From positions 15,123-79,122 of the forward strand of contig DBQB01000061.1 in assembly GCA_002305685.1 (NCBI GenBank): a stretch of 64,000 nucleotides of DNA, in the 5' to 3' direction. The position numbers were made by a program, and so were the translations under genes. Origin of the DNA: Ruminococcaceae bacterium UBA1405 (GTDB taxonomy: Bacteria; Bacillota; Clostridia; Oscillospirales; Ruminococcaceae). Below are positions 26,571 to 35,017 of the stretch, piece after piece (position 1 is the first letter of the stretch; the number at the start of each line of letters is the position of its first letter). Below the pieces are notes generated by a model. It ran no database searches. It was not told the origin of the DNA and worked only from the letters and a program-made list of their open reading frames with translations.

Positions 26571-27941
26571 ATGCAAAAAGAATTTACCATCGCCTATATT
26601 GGCGGCGGCTCTCGTGGCTGGGCCTGGGGTCTGATGAGCGACCTGGCTTCTACCCCTGATCTGTCTGGAACTGTGCGGCTGTATGATATCGATAAGGAGG
26701 CCGCTCTCCACAACGAGATCATCGGCAACAAGCTCAAAGGCCGTGAGGACGTCAAGAGCCATTTCAATTATGTAGCGGTGGATACCCTGGAGCAGGCTTT
26801 GACCGGCGCTGACTTTGTGGTACTTTCCATCCTGCCCGGTACCTTTGATGAGATGGAATCCGACGTTCACGCTCCTGAGAAATACGGCATCTGGCAGTCT
26901 GTCGGCGATACCGTTGGCCCTGGCGGCATCATCCGTGCACTGCGCACCCTGCCTTATTATGTTGAGTTTGCAGAAGCCATCAAGAAGTACTGCCCCAACG
27001 CTTGGGTCATCAACTACACCAACCCCATGACCATGTGTGTTCAGGTTATGTATCGCGTATTCCCCCAGATCAAAGCTTTCGGTTGCTGCCATGAGGTGTT
27101 TGGTACCCAGAAACTGATTGCCGCTATGGTGCAGGACGCCAAGGGTATCGAGCATGTGGACCGCAGCGAGATCAAGGTAAACGTTCAGGGCATCAACCAC
27201 TTTACCTGGCTCAATGAGATTTCCTATAAGGGCGAGGACCTGATGCCCATGTATCGGGAATTTGCTCAGAAGTATGCGGAAACCGGCTACACCGGAGGTA
27301 AGGACGACAACTGGATGAACAACTCTTTCGCCTGCGCCAATATGGTGAAGTTCGATCTATTCAACCGTTACGGTGTCGTGGCCGCTGCTGGCGACCGTCA
27401 TCTGGCTGAGTTCTGCCCGCCGTGGTATCTGAAGAATCCGGAGACCGTAAAGGCCTGGAAGTTTGGTCTGACCACCGTCAGCTATCGTAAGGAAGACCTG
27501 AAGAAGCGTCTTGCCAGAAGCGCGCGTCTGGTCAGCGGTGAGGAGCAGATGGAGCTCAAGACCACCGGTGAGGAAGGCGTTCTGCAGATGAAAGCCCTTA
27601 TGGGCATGACTACCTTGGTCACCAACGTCAACATCCCCAACTATGGTCAGATTCCCAATCTGCCTCTGGGTGCTGTTGTTGAGACCAACGCGGTCTTCTC
27701 CCACAACAGCCTGAAACCTGTTTTTGCTGGTCCTATGAATCAATCTGTTCTGCCTCTGGTTTCCAGACACTGTGAAAATCAGCGTTTGGTCGTGGATGCC
27801 GTTATCAACAAGGATCTTTCTCTTGCTTTCAAAGCGTTCTGCAACGATCCTCTGATGACTGCCAACCGCACCGATGCCAAGGCTTTGTTTGACGAGATGG
27901 TCAACAATACCAAGAAGTATCTTGGTTGGTTTGGTCTGTAA
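26571..27941 (+). CDS. GH4-family NAD-dependent alpha-glycosidase (alpha-galactosidase/glucosidase type)
   Basis: 456 residues, start ATG after AAGGAGGAG. NAD-binding GGGSRGW (residues 11-17) replaces the usual GxGS loop; N151-P152, C172/C173-H174 (FGCCHEVF) and H210 (GINHFTW) are the metal-site residues typical of GH4. These enzymes cleave glycosides by transient oxidation at C3 and need NAD, Mn2+ and reducing conditions, which explains why they stay in the cytoplasm. The partner genes upstream (Gfo/Idh, GH106-like) suggest a concerted pathway. A TATAAT-like -10 lies about 45 bp upstream, so it may also have its own promoter. Whether galactosides, glucosides or uronides are cleaved is not evident. 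Confidence 0.9.
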   Translation: MQKEFTIAYIGGGSRGWAWGLMSDLASTPDLSGTVRLYDIDKEAALHNEIIGNKLKGREDVKSHFNYVAVDTLEQALTGADFVVLSILPGTFDEMESDVHAPEKYGIWQSVGDTVGPGGIIRALRTLPYYVEFAEAIKKYCPNAWVINYTNPMTMCVQVMYRVFPQIKAFGCCHEVFGTQKLIAAMVQDAKGIEHVDRSEIKVNVQGINHFTWLNEISYKGEDLMPMYREFAQKYAETGYTGGKDDNWMNNSFACANMVKFDLFNRYGVVAAAGDRHLAEFCPPWYLKNPETVKAWKFGLTTVSYRKEDLKKRLARSARLVSGEEQMELKTTGEEGVLQMKALMGMTTLVTNVNIPNYGQIPNLPLGAVVETNAVFSHNSLKPVFAGPMNQSVLPLVSRHCENQRLVVDAVINKDLSLAFKAFCNDPLMTANRTDAKALFDEMVNNTKKYLGWFGL

Positions 27942-27960
27942 TTCATCCACAAGCAGTTTT

Positions 27961-27993
27961 ATAGGCCGCCGGGATTTCCCGGCGGCCTATTTC
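27961..27993 (+). terminator. Strong GC-rich stem-loop after the GH4 gene
   Basis: Perfect 13-bp stem (27961-27973 with 27978-27990, loop ATTT). The T-tract is short (TTC). Confidence 0.75.
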
Positions 27994-28050
27994 AAATGCA
28001 TATCTTTGGCCTTCCAAGGTGTCTCCGTAAGAAAGGATAGAAACATTGAA

Positions 28051-29418
28051 ATGAACAATACCGAGAAAATTGAACTCTTTGAAAGCAGGTCGATCCCCAG
28101 CGCAGTGGCCCAGCTGGCCATCCCTACCGTTCTTTCCTCTTTGGTGATGGTGCTGTACAATTTGGCGGACACCTACTTTGTGGGAATGCTGGCGGATCCA
28201 ATACAGAATGCGGCGGTTACTTTGGCGGCTCCCGTGTTATTGGCTTTTAACGCGGTAAATAACTTATTTGGAGTTGGAAGTTCCAGCATGATGAGCCGGG
28301 CAATGGGAAGCCGGGACTATCCTTTGGTTTCTCAAAGCTCTGCTTTTGGATTTTATTGCGCGTTGTTCAGCGGAATCCTTTTTTCCGCTGTCTGTACCAT
28401 ATTTCTGCAGCCGCTGCTGATTTTGTTGGGAGCAACCGAGGTTACCAGCGCGGCTACCCAGGAATATATGTTTTGGACCGTCACCTGTGGCGCTGCGCCC
28501 TCCATTGTCAATGTTGTGATGGCTTATCTGGTTCGTTCGGAAGGTTCTGCTTTACATGCCAGCATTGGTACGATGAGCGGATGTATTCTCAATATGATTC
28601 TGGACCCCATCTTTATTCTTCCTTGGGGATTTAATATGGGGGTAGCCGGTGCAGGACTGGCAACCTTCCTCTCCAACTGTGTTGCCTGTCTCTATTTCTT
28701 TGTGCTGCTTTGGTTGAAGCGGGGCAATACCTTCGTCTGCATCGATATTCGCAAACTCCGTTTTACCCGTCAGATTGTAGTGGGAGTATGCAGTGTGGGG
28801 GTTCCTGCTTCCATTCAAAATTTGCTTAATGTTACTGGCATGACCATCCTCAACAATTTTACGGCTGTTTACGGCGCGGATGCGGTGGCCGCTATGGGAA
28901 TTTCCCATAAAATCGCCCAGGTGCCGTTCCAGGTGGCTTTGGGACTCTCCCAGGGGGTTATGCCTCTGATCGGATACAATTTTTCCAGCGGAAATACCCC
29001 TCGTATGAAGGCGGGGTTTGTATTTGCAATGAAGCTGATGCTTACAGCAATGCTGGTTTCTTTGGTATTTTTCCAACTGTTGGCCGGCCCCATCGTGCGT
29101 GCGTTTATGGATAGCGATGTGATTGTCGCTTATGGCACCAGCTTCTTGAGAGCCAACAGTTTGGCGTTGCCCTTCCTCTGTATGGATTTCCTGGCAGTCG
29201 GTGTTTTTCAGGCCATCGGCTATGGCCGGTTTGCGCTGCTTTTTGCCATTCTGCGCAAAATTGTATTTGAAATTCCGGCACTGTATATTCTTAACTGGCT
29301 TCTCCCTCTCTATGGCCTGCCCTTCGCTCAGCCTGTTGCGGAGGTAATCCTTGCTGTTGTTGCTGTAGTGATGCTAAGTCGTATTTTCCGTACCCTTTCC
29401 TTAAAAACCTCCAAATAA
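28051..29418 (+). CDS. MATE-family exporter (second)
   Basis: 455 residues from ATG 28051 (MNNTEKIELFESRSI); AGAAAGGA is 13 bases away, so initiation may be inefficient. Twelve transmembrane segments and the MATE patterns IPTVLSSLVMVLYNLADTYFVG and FGVGSSSMMSRAMG. It differs clearly from the protein at 16538-17875 and belongs to the MepA-like branch. It may export a toxic sugar by-product or drugs. A strong terminator follows, which marks the left border of the phage-derived island. Confidence 0.92.
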   Translation: MNNTEKIELFESRSIPSAVAQLAIPTVLSSLVMVLYNLADTYFVGMLADPIQNAAVTLAAPVLLAFNAVNNLFGVGSSSMMSRAMGSRDYPLVSQSSAFGFYCALFSGILFSAVCTIFLQPLLILLGATEVTSAATQEYMFWTVTCGAAPSIVNVVMAYLVRSEGSALHASIGTMSGCILNMILDPIFILPWGFNMGVAGAGLATFLSNCVACLYFFVLLWLKRGNTFVCIDIRKLRFTRQIVVGVCSVGVPASIQNLLNVTGMTILNNFTAVYGADAVAAMGISHKIAQVPFQVALGLSQGVMPLIGYNFSSGNTPRMKAGFVFAMKLMLTAMLVSLVFFQLLAGPIVRAFMDSDVIVAYGTSFLRANSLALPFLCMDFLAVGVFQAIGYGRFALLFAILRKIVFEIPALYILNWLLPLYGLPFAQPVAEVILAVVAVVMLSRIFRTLSLKTSK

Positions 29419-29424
29419 CTCCTG

Positions 29425-29468
29425 AAAAAACAGCGCTGCGGTCTTATATCACCGCAGCGCTGTTTTTT
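29425..29468. terminator. Bidirectional intrinsic terminator
   Basis: Perfect 12-bp stem (29431-29442 with 29451-29462), A6 before and T6 after; serves the MATE gene and the convergent repressor gene. Confidence 0.93.
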
Positions 29469-29482
29469 GTCCGTAAACAGGT

Positions 29483-30124
29483 TTACCATTCGGTTCGTGT
29501 GATGGTGCGGATCACCTTTCCCACAATTCGAAGTTCATTGAGCCGTTCCCCAGAGATGATTTCCGGAGGATAGTCGGGGTTAAAGGGCTGTAAAATCACA
29601 CTTCCCTCCGCTTTGATGACCTTCTTTAAGGTTCCTTCATATCCGTTAAGGATCACCACCGCCAAATCTCCGCTGTCCACATCCTCCTGTTTTCGTACCA
29701 GAGCGAGATCGCCATCGTGGATACGTGGCTCCATGCTATCGCCTTTTACCAAAAGATAGAAGCAGTCGGTGGTGTTTTTGGAGGTTACCATCTCATATCC
29801 GAGCAGCTCTTCATAGGCAATTCCGCCATATCCCGCTCGAACCGACCCAATGACCGCTACCATGGGATAGTCGTTCGGTTCGCTGCCGCCTATGCGGGAT
29901 ATCAGTTCATCCAGCGTCGGGGCGGCATTGGGCAGATCGGAGTTGCCCAAAAGATAATCCACGCTCACCCCCAAATAGGAGGCAATGCGGGAAAGGGTTG
30001 AAAGGTCTGGCTCTCTGCGTCCTTTCTCGTATTGATTAAAGGTATTAGCCGGTATTCCCAATTCTTTGGCCATATCTTTTTGTAGTATTTTCTTTTGCAG
30101 GCGCAGTTCACGGATGCGCAGCAT
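29483..30124 (-). CDS. XRE/S24 phage-type repressor (LexA/CI-like)
   Basis: 213 residues, start ATG after TAGGAGGG. An N-terminal helix-turn-helix (residues 3-60: LQKDMAKELGIPANTFNQYE) is joined to a C-terminal S24 peptidase domain. The autocleavage parts are present: Ala97-Gly98 in VRAGYGG, nucleophile S130 in GDSMEP and lysine K167 in GTLKK. Such repressors hold phage or SOS genes silent and cut themselves when RecA is activated. The gene is read away from the phage genes across a shared control region with a LexA-box-like operator at 30237. Its promoter is TTGATT-17-TATAAT on the minus strand. DNA target is inferred from context. Confidence 0.93.
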   Translation of the reverse strand: MLRIRELRLQKKILQKDMAKELGIPANTFNQYEKGRREPDLSTLSRIASYLGVSVDYLLGNSDLPNAAPTLDELISRIGGSEPNDYPMVAVIGSVRAGYGGIAYEELLGYEMVTSKNTTDCFYLLVKGDSMEPRIHDGDLALVRKQEDVDSGDLAVVILNGYEGTLKKVIKAEGSVILQPFNPDYPPEIISGERLNELRIVGKVIRTITRTEW

Positions 30125-30155
30125 ATCGTTCCCTCCTATCGGTTTGGTTATTTCT

Positions 30156-30184
30156 ATTATATTCCCAAAACGTGATTAAATCAA
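30156..30184 (-). promoter_or_regulatory. Promoter of the S24 repressor gene
   Basis: Read on the minus strand: TTGATT (30184-30179), 17-bp spacer, TATAAT (30161-30156). Confidence 0.8.
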
Positions 30185-30201
30185 TAAAATTCACAAATAT
30201 A

Positions 30202-30229
30202 TTGACAAATTCATGGATTGTGGTATAAT
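30202..30229 (+). promoter_or_regulatory. Strong rightward promoter of the phage genes
   Basis: TTGACA (30202-30207), 16-bp spacer, TATAAT (30224-30229). Both hexamers match consensus. Confidence 0.88.
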
Positions 30230-30236
30230 CATTCTC

Positions 30237-30262
30237 AGATAGAGAACATATGTTCCTTATCT
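30237..30262. promoter_or_regulatory. LexA-box-like operator overlapping the transcription start
   Basis: A 26-bp inverted repeat, symmetric at 11 of 13 positions, centred on GAACATATGTTC (30244-30255). The core matches the Gram-positive LexA/DinR box GAAC-N4-GTTC. A repressor bound here would block the promoter at 30202. Either the S24 protein or the host LexA could be the ligand. Confidence 0.78.
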
Positions 30263-30355
30263 GCCTTTTACTAGGACATAGAGAAAGGAGGCGTAGGTGT
30301 AGGCGATCTACCTCCGAAGTGGAGGGAAGGGGATACAACAGAGGGGAGGATGGAT

Positions 30356-30769
30356 ATGACCCAAGAACGGCTCAGACAGTTACCGTGGTTGTTGCGGGAA
30401 AGGCAATACCAGGAGACGCTATGTCAGGATCCGTTGGCGCAGCGCAGGACAGGAGGAATGCTATTTGGGAAAAGGTTGACAAAGGAGGAAGGAAAAATTT
30501 TGGAGCAAGATACAGCATTATGCAGTCGTGCGCGAGAAATTGCCCGTAGAGCACTGGAAAAACGACTGGACGAAACGGAACGGCTGTTCGCCTTTATTGA
30601 ACAGGTTGAGGACAGTGAGATGCGTATGCTGTTGACCAAACGGTTTGTGGAGCAAAAGAGCTGGCAGTCCATAGCTTTTGAGATGGGTGCGTATGACGAG
30701 AGCGTTCCCCGCAAAAAGGTACAGAGGTTTTTGCGTTCCACCGAGCATAGAAAAGAGGTGGAGATATGA
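30356..30769 (+). CDS. Phage late-gene regulator-like protein (ArpU/RinA or sigma region 4-like)
   Basis: 137 residues from the ATG at 30356, placed six bases after GGGGAGG; the ATG at 30350 is too close to that site. The C-terminal part (EMRMLLTKRFVEQKSWQSIA, then VQRFLRS) resembles sigma-70 region 4 style helix-turn-helix proteins that lie just before terminase genes in Firmicute phages. The stop overlaps the start of the next gene (ATGA), so translation is coupled. It is driven by the promoter at 30202 after a leader of about 120 nt. Regulation of the terminase genes is inferred. Confidence 0.7.
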   Translation: MTQERLRQLPWLLRERQYQETLCQDPLAQRRTGGMLFGKRLTKEEGKILEQDTALCSRAREIARRALEKRLDETERLFAFIEQVEDSEMRMLLTKRFVEQKSWQSIAFEMGAYDESVPRKKVQRFLRSTEHRKEVEI

Positions 30770-31149
30770 GTTTACCGGAAAAAGAGAAGCAAGTTCGTCC
30801 GACGCACAAGACAACCGGCGTTCCCGCGTTACAGGCCAAGGGAGATATGACGGAAGAGGTTGTGGATGGAGGTAAAAAACGTTCTTGCAGGACAAAGTCA
30901 TCCTCCGGCACCCAAAAGCGGCGAGCAAAAAGAAAGACAGACAATGGCATGTCCAGCGAATGTAAGCCACACGCAGTGGCGTTGCGGGAGATGCTATTGG
31001 GCCAGCTGGAGGCGATTGCTGTGAATACCGATACCCCTCCTAGAGAACGCCTGAAAGCCATAGAGATGCTGGAGCAGCTGACCCATGAGGATACACAGAC
31101 TTCCCGGCAGGAAATGGTTGTGCGGGTGGAGGTGACCGATGAGACGTGA
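30766..31149 (+). CDS. Putative phage terminase small subunit
   Basis: 127 residues, ATG overlapping the previous stop. The first 65 residues are basic and probably disordered (KKRSCRTKSS, KRRAKRKTDN); the rest is helical (LREMLLGQLEAIAVN, RERLKAIEMLEQLTHE). Small terminase subunits recognise phage DNA and load the large subunit. Position is the main evidence: the next gene starts inside its stop codon and encodes the large subunit. A typical N-terminal helix-turn-helix is not clear and the protein is shorter than usual, so it could be trimmed or a different DNA-binding partner. Confidence 0.6.
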   Translation: MSLPEKEKQVRPTHKTTGVPALQAKGDMTEEVVDGGKKRSCRTKSSSGTQKRRAKRKTDNGMSSECKPHAVALREMLLGQLEAIAVNTDTPPRERLKAIEMLEQLTHEDTQTSRQEMVVRVEVTDET

Positions 31150-32660
31150 ATACATTGACCATATCCATCTCCAGTCGGGTATTCAACAGCGTTTATCTGC
31201 CTTTTTTGGAAGATCAGCGGCGGTATCTGGTATTTTATGGGGGAGCCGGTTCCGGAAAATCGGTCTTTATCTGTCAACGGTATCTTTACCGGCTGCTGCG
31301 GGAACCAGGGCGGAACCTGTTGGTTGTGCGCGGGGTGGAACGAGCCAATCGCACCAGCACCTTTGCGCTGTTTAAGCAAACGATTCAGTCTTGGGGGTTA
31401 TCCGCGTTTTTTAAGATACGGGAGGATGAAATGCGGATTGTTTGTCTACTGGGTGGCAGTGAGATTCTATTTCGCGGGCTGAGCGATGTGGAGCAGCTCA
31501 AATCCATTACCTTCACCGGCGGTGTTCTCACCGACGTCTGGATTGAGGAGGCTTCAGAGATTGCCGAAAAGGATTTTCAGCAGTTGGATGTCCGTCTCAG
31601 AGGCAGAGGCCGGAAAAAACAGATGGTGCTGAGTTTTAATCCGATCAGTATGAATCACTGGTTAAAGCGGCGCTTTTTTGATCATCCGATGAAGGAAGTG
31701 GGAGTTCTTCACACCACCTATCGGAACAACCGTTTTCTGGATGCCGAATACCAGGCACTGCTGGAAAGTTACCGGGAGAGTGATCCCTACTATTATCAGG
31801 TGTACTGTCTGGGACAGTGGGGGGTATACGGCAATACGGTGTTCGATCGAGAGAAAACCGCCGCCCAGCTTTCCCACAGAATGGAACAAAAACCATTGCG
31901 GGAAGGATATTTTCAGTGGCGGGAAGAGGGTGCAAGGCTACGGGACATTCACTGGGTGGATGCACAGGATGGTTATATCCGGCTTTATCGACTGCCCGAG
32001 CAGGGGCAGCGGTATGTCTTGGGCGGTGATACGGCAGGAGAGGGGTCGGATGCTTTTGTGGGGCAGGTGATGGCTGTCGCCAGCGGGGAACAAGTAGCGG
32101 TGCTCCGGCACAGGATGGATGAAGATCTGTATGCCAAACAGATTTACTGCCTGGGGACCTATTACGCCCAGGCGCTGGTGGGAATTGAGACCAACTTTTC
32201 CACCTTTCCGGTGCGGGAATTGCAGCGGCTGGGATATCCTCATCAGTTTGTGCGCCGCAGCGAGGACGACTATACTCATCGACTGCACACCTCCTACGGA
32301 TTTCGCACCACATCGGTAACCCGTCCGGTCATCCTTTCCATGCTGATTACCTTTGCCCGGGAGAATCCGGAGAAGATCAACGACATAACCACCCTGGAGG
32401 AGATGCTGACCTTTGTGCGCAACCGCAGCGGACGTCCTGAAGCCCAGAGCGGCGCCCACGATGATTGCGTGATGGCGCTGGCCATCGCCTGCTATCTGCG
32501 GGAAAGCTGGTGGGAGCAGGGAAGCACAGGGGAGGGAACCGATACCTCCGGATGGACAGAGGATATGTGGGAGGATTACCGGCAGGCCAATGAGGAAGAA
32601 AAGCGATATCTGTTACAGCGCTGGGGGTGTAGCACCGTATCAAGAGATCTTAAAGGATAG
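31146..32660 (+). CDS. PBSX-family phage terminase large subunit
   Basis: 504 residues starting at GTG 31146, which overlaps the small-subunit stop (GTGA). ATPase: Walker A FYGGAGSGKS near residue 32-41 and Walker B VWIEEASE. Nuclease: LGGDTAGEGSDAF, the central IETNFS and the C-terminal GAHDDCVMALAIA aspartates. All catalytic residues of both domains appear intact, so it could still be active. Portal, head and tail genes that normally follow are missing; the next gene is a recombinase. This is the clearest evidence for a deleted prophage or a satellite-like element. Confidence 0.93.
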   Translation: MNTLTISISSRVFNSVYLPFLEDQRRYLVFYGGAGSGKSVFICQRYLYRLLREPGRNLLVVRGVERANRTSTFALFKQTIQSWGLSAFFKIREDEMRIVCLLGGSEILFRGLSDVEQLKSITFTGGVLTDVWIEEASEIAEKDFQQLDVRLRGRGRKKQMVLSFNPISMNHWLKRRFFDHPMKEVGVLHTTYRNNRFLDAEYQALLESYRESDPYYYQVYCLGQWGVYGNTVFDREKTAAQLSHRMEQKPLREGYFQWREEGARLRDIHWVDAQDGYIRLYRLPEQGQRYVLGGDTAGEGSDAFVGQVMAVASGEQVAVLRHRMDEDLYAKQIYCLGTYYAQALVGIETNFSTFPVRELQRLGYPHQFVRRSEDDYTHRLHTSYGFRTTSVTRPVILSMLITFARENPEKINDITTLEEMLTFVRNRSGRPEAQSGAHDDCVMALAIACYLRESWWEQGSTGEGTDTSGWTEDMWEDYRQANEEEKRYLLQRWGCSTVSRDLKG

Positions 32661-32713
32661 GATCACTCCCCAATTACAAAACATACTGTTGAGATCCGTG
32701 TAGAGAAAAGCTA

Positions 32714-32758
32714 AGCCCTGTCGATCTCCGAGAGAATGAGATGGAAATCGGCAGGGCT
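32714..32758 (+). terminator. Stem-loop after the terminase gene
   Basis: 12-bp stem with one wobble (32714-32725 with 32747-32758) and a 21-base loop, no T-tract. It is a weak terminator or a recombinase site; it lies 50 bp before the recombinase start. Confidence 0.5.
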
Positions 32759-32805
32759 GTGCTGTGCTATGTTGTGGGATAAATAGGGAAGAAGGGGGAA
32801 ATGTT

Positions 32806-33405
32806 TTGAATATTTATGGCTACATTCGGGTTAGTACCCAGGAACAGAATGAGGACAGACAACGGATATCCATGCAGAATGTTGGGGTGCCAGCCAAAAA
32901 CATTTATATGGACAAACGTTCCGGAAAAGATTTTAATCGGCCCAAATATCAAAAATTGCTGCGAAAAATGAGAAAGGACGATCTGCTCTATATTAAGAGT
33001 ATCGATCGCTTGGGGCGTAACTATGAGGAGATTCTGTTTCAGTGGCGACTGCTGACCAAAGACAAGGGGATAGACATTGTGGTGCTGGATATGCCGTTAC
33101 TGGATACCCGGCGTGGAAAGGATTTGATGGGGACGTTTCTCAGCGATATCGTTTTGCAGGTGCTTTCCTTTGTGGCTGAGAACGAGCGCACCAATATCCG
33201 GCAACGGCAGGCAGAAGGCATTGCCGCAGCAAAAGCACGAGGGGTAAAATTTGGAAGGCCGCCATTGCCGTTGCCGGATGGGTTTTATGAGATACATAAA
33301 GCATGGAGAGAAGGCCGCCTTACCCTCAAGCAGGCATCGGAGGCTTGCGGAATGAAGGCAGGAACGTTTTATGGAAAAGCCAGAAAGTTTGAAAATAACG
33401 ATTAA
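32806..33405 (+). CDS. Serine recombinase (resolvase/invertase family)
   Basis: 199 residues from a TTG at 32806, preceded by AAGGGGGA; an upstream in-frame GTG lacks a site. The catalytic serine is in GYIRVSTQEQ (about residue 9), arginines in IKSIDRLGRNYEEI, and a C-terminal helix-turn-helix (LTLKQASEACGMKAGTFY) follows the hinge GVKFGRPP. Size and layout match resolvases and DNA invertases, not large serine integrases. It may have resolved or inverted a segment of the island, or belong to a lost transposon. A 23-bp palindromic terminator follows directly. Confidence 0.92.
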   Translation: MNIYGYIRVSTQEQNEDRQRISMQNVGVPAKNIYMDKRSGKDFNRPKYQKLLRKMRKDDLLYIKSIDRLGRNYEEILFQWRLLTKDKGIDIVVLDMPLLDTRRGKDLMGTFLSDIVLQVLSFVAENERTNIRQRQAEGIAAAKARGVKFGRPPLPLPDGFYEIHKAWREGRLTLKQASEACGMKAGTFYGKARKFENND

Positions 33406-33409
33406 ATGG

Positions 33410-33460
33410 AAAATACCACAAATTTGGAAAGGTGTACCTTTCCAAATTTGTGGTATTTTA
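33410..33460 (+). terminator. Very strong palindromic terminator
   Basis: A perfect 23-bp stem (33410-33432 with 33437-33459) with loop TGTA, AT-rich at its base. It could work in both directions. Confidence 0.85.
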
Positions 33461-33539
33461 TTTACTGTACTAATTATACTCTAGTTTTTTATTTTTTTCA
33501 AGTTAAATAGCACAAATTTTTAGGTAAAAACAGCTTTTA

Positions 33540-33567
33540 TTGCATGTTTTAAAAAGTACACTATAAA
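33540..33567 (+). promoter_or_regulatory. Possible promoter of the secreted-protein gene
   Basis: TTGCAT (33540-33545), 16-bp spacer, TATAAA (33562-33567). The gap 33461-33667 is very AT-rich, so chance matches are likely. Confidence 0.4.
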
Positions 33568-33667
33568 AAACCAAATTTGTTAGAATATTTATCATAATAA
33601 ATGGTTGCTTGCCAGCAGAAATTAGCAGTCTGGCTTGTAATAAATATCATTTGAGGAGTGTATAGTT

Positions 33668-34831
33668 ATGGCAAATATCAAACAGATGCGTTTTTTACAT
33701 CGCAGTATAGCATTTGTATTATCTGTTGTCGTTTTATTTACCATTTGGAGTGTAAATGCGACGGAAGTATATGCTGCAAATTATTCTACTGGAACTTATG
33801 TTGTTAACCATTCCAGCGGTGTAAACGTGCGTACTTCAGCATCCACTTCCAGTTCCATTCGCGGAGCTGCGGCCAAAGGAATTAGCTTTACGGTTTCTAA
33901 GGTTTCCGGCAGTTGGGGATATACTTCGTCTATTAAGACGATCAACGGCACAAAAAGCGGATGGATTTCCCTCAATTATTGTGTTAAAAAAACTCTTAAC
34001 AAGCCAACAGTAACAGTTTCCTATAATTCTATGGGTAATTTAACTACTCTTACGAAAGGAAAAGGACAACATTTGTCAGGGACGATTGTAACTACCGGAA
34101 GTAAGATTAGCTCGATCAACGCAAAAATCGTCAACAGAACTAGTAATAAAACAGCTCTCAGCAAAACGGTTTATCCTTCTTCATATAGCTATAAACTGTA
34201 TGGTTCTACGTTAGACTACAGTATGACCTTTGGGTCTTTGGGTGCAGGGAGTTATAACTTGGTGTATACCGTCAAAGCAGCAAACGGTACGACCAAAACT
34301 TATACAGATACCTTTACGGTGAAATCAAGCAGCACCAGCAACAAAACAACGACAAATAATCTGACAGATTATAATAATTTCCAGGTAGTTAAAGGATTTA
34401 AAACCTCGTTTTGCCTGGATCAGAATGATTATAGCAAATTCATAATGAATGGCAGGAATCAGGGATGCACGGCAGTGAGCGCGTGCATAGCCATCAGCAT
34501 TAAGAGAGGATCACTTTGCAATCCGAAATCCTATCCATGGAGTTCACAAGGTTGTTCTTGGAACTATTGTAAAGGTATTTCATCGGAGTCGTCCAGTAAA
34601 AAATTGCAACAAATTGCAAAGCTGATACAGCAGGGAAAAGCAGTTGCTCTTTGGGCAAATGAGAATCATATGGTGTGTGTCGTTGGCGTTAGAAAAGGAG
34701 CAAATCTCAATAGTCTGAAATCTTCTGATTTATTGATTGTGGATCCGTATGGCGGTAAGATTACAACGTTAAATAAAGCACAGCGCGGCGGCTATGTTTA
34801 TACAAAATACAAAATGTATGTTGCCGCATAA
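33668..34831 (+). CDS. Secreted SH3b / Ig-like / cysteine peptidase-like (C39-type) protein
   Basis: 387 residues, start ATG after TGAGGAG. A signal peptide (residues 1-37, cleavage near VYAA) is followed by a bacterial SH3 domain (about 40-106, VVNHSSGVNVRTSAS...GWISLNYC), an Ig-like domain (about 113-218), a Ser/Thr-rich linker, and a C-terminal papain-like domain. In the last, C267 (NQGCTAVSA), H334 (NENHMVCVVGV) and D359 (IVDPYGG) are placed as in C39-type peptidases. The SH3 domain would bind peptidoglycan. Base composition is clearly richer in A+T than the neighbours, which points to transfer. It may cleave peptides or peptidoglycan crosslinks, or be an effector against other cells. Function is inferred only from domains. 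Confidence 0.72.
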   Translation: MANIKQMRFLHRSIAFVLSVVVLFTIWSVNATEVYAANYSTGTYVVNHSSGVNVRTSASTSSSIRGAAAKGISFTVSKVSGSWGYTSSIKTINGTKSGWISLNYCVKKTLNKPTVTVSYNSMGNLTTLTKGKGQHLSGTIVTTGSKISSINAKIVNRTSNKTALSKTVYPSSYSYKLYGSTLDYSMTFGSLGAGSYNLVYTVKAANGTTKTYTDTFTVKSSSTSNKTTTNNLTDYNNFQVVKGFKTSFCLDQNDYSKFIMNGRNQGCTAVSACIAISIKRGSLCNPKSYPWSSQGCSWNYCKGISSESSSKKLQQIAKLIQQGKAVALWANENHMVCVVGVRKGANLNSLKSSDLLIVDPYGGKITTLNKAQRGGYVYTKYKMYVAA

Positions 34832-35017
34832 GTCTCAGCGCGATTGCAGATAAAGCAATATTATATCCTTAATAAGAATGATACAGAGAAAGTTGTTGTT
34901 AAAAAGTATTGTATGTTTAGGCGCCTTGCCTTTCCACCTTGACTTTCCCTCTTTCCTATGGTACCCTTTTGTTGAAAACGGATGCCGGGATACCGGGAAA
35001 AGAAGGAAGGGACATTC

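Noticed and set aside
24786..27200. An 804-codon open frame on the minus strand
   Set aside because: Shadow of the GH106-like and GH4 genes, crossing their intergenic promoter region.
29419..34900. Attachment-site direct repeats flanking the phage island
   Set aside because: No convincing repeat pair was found at the two borders by eye.
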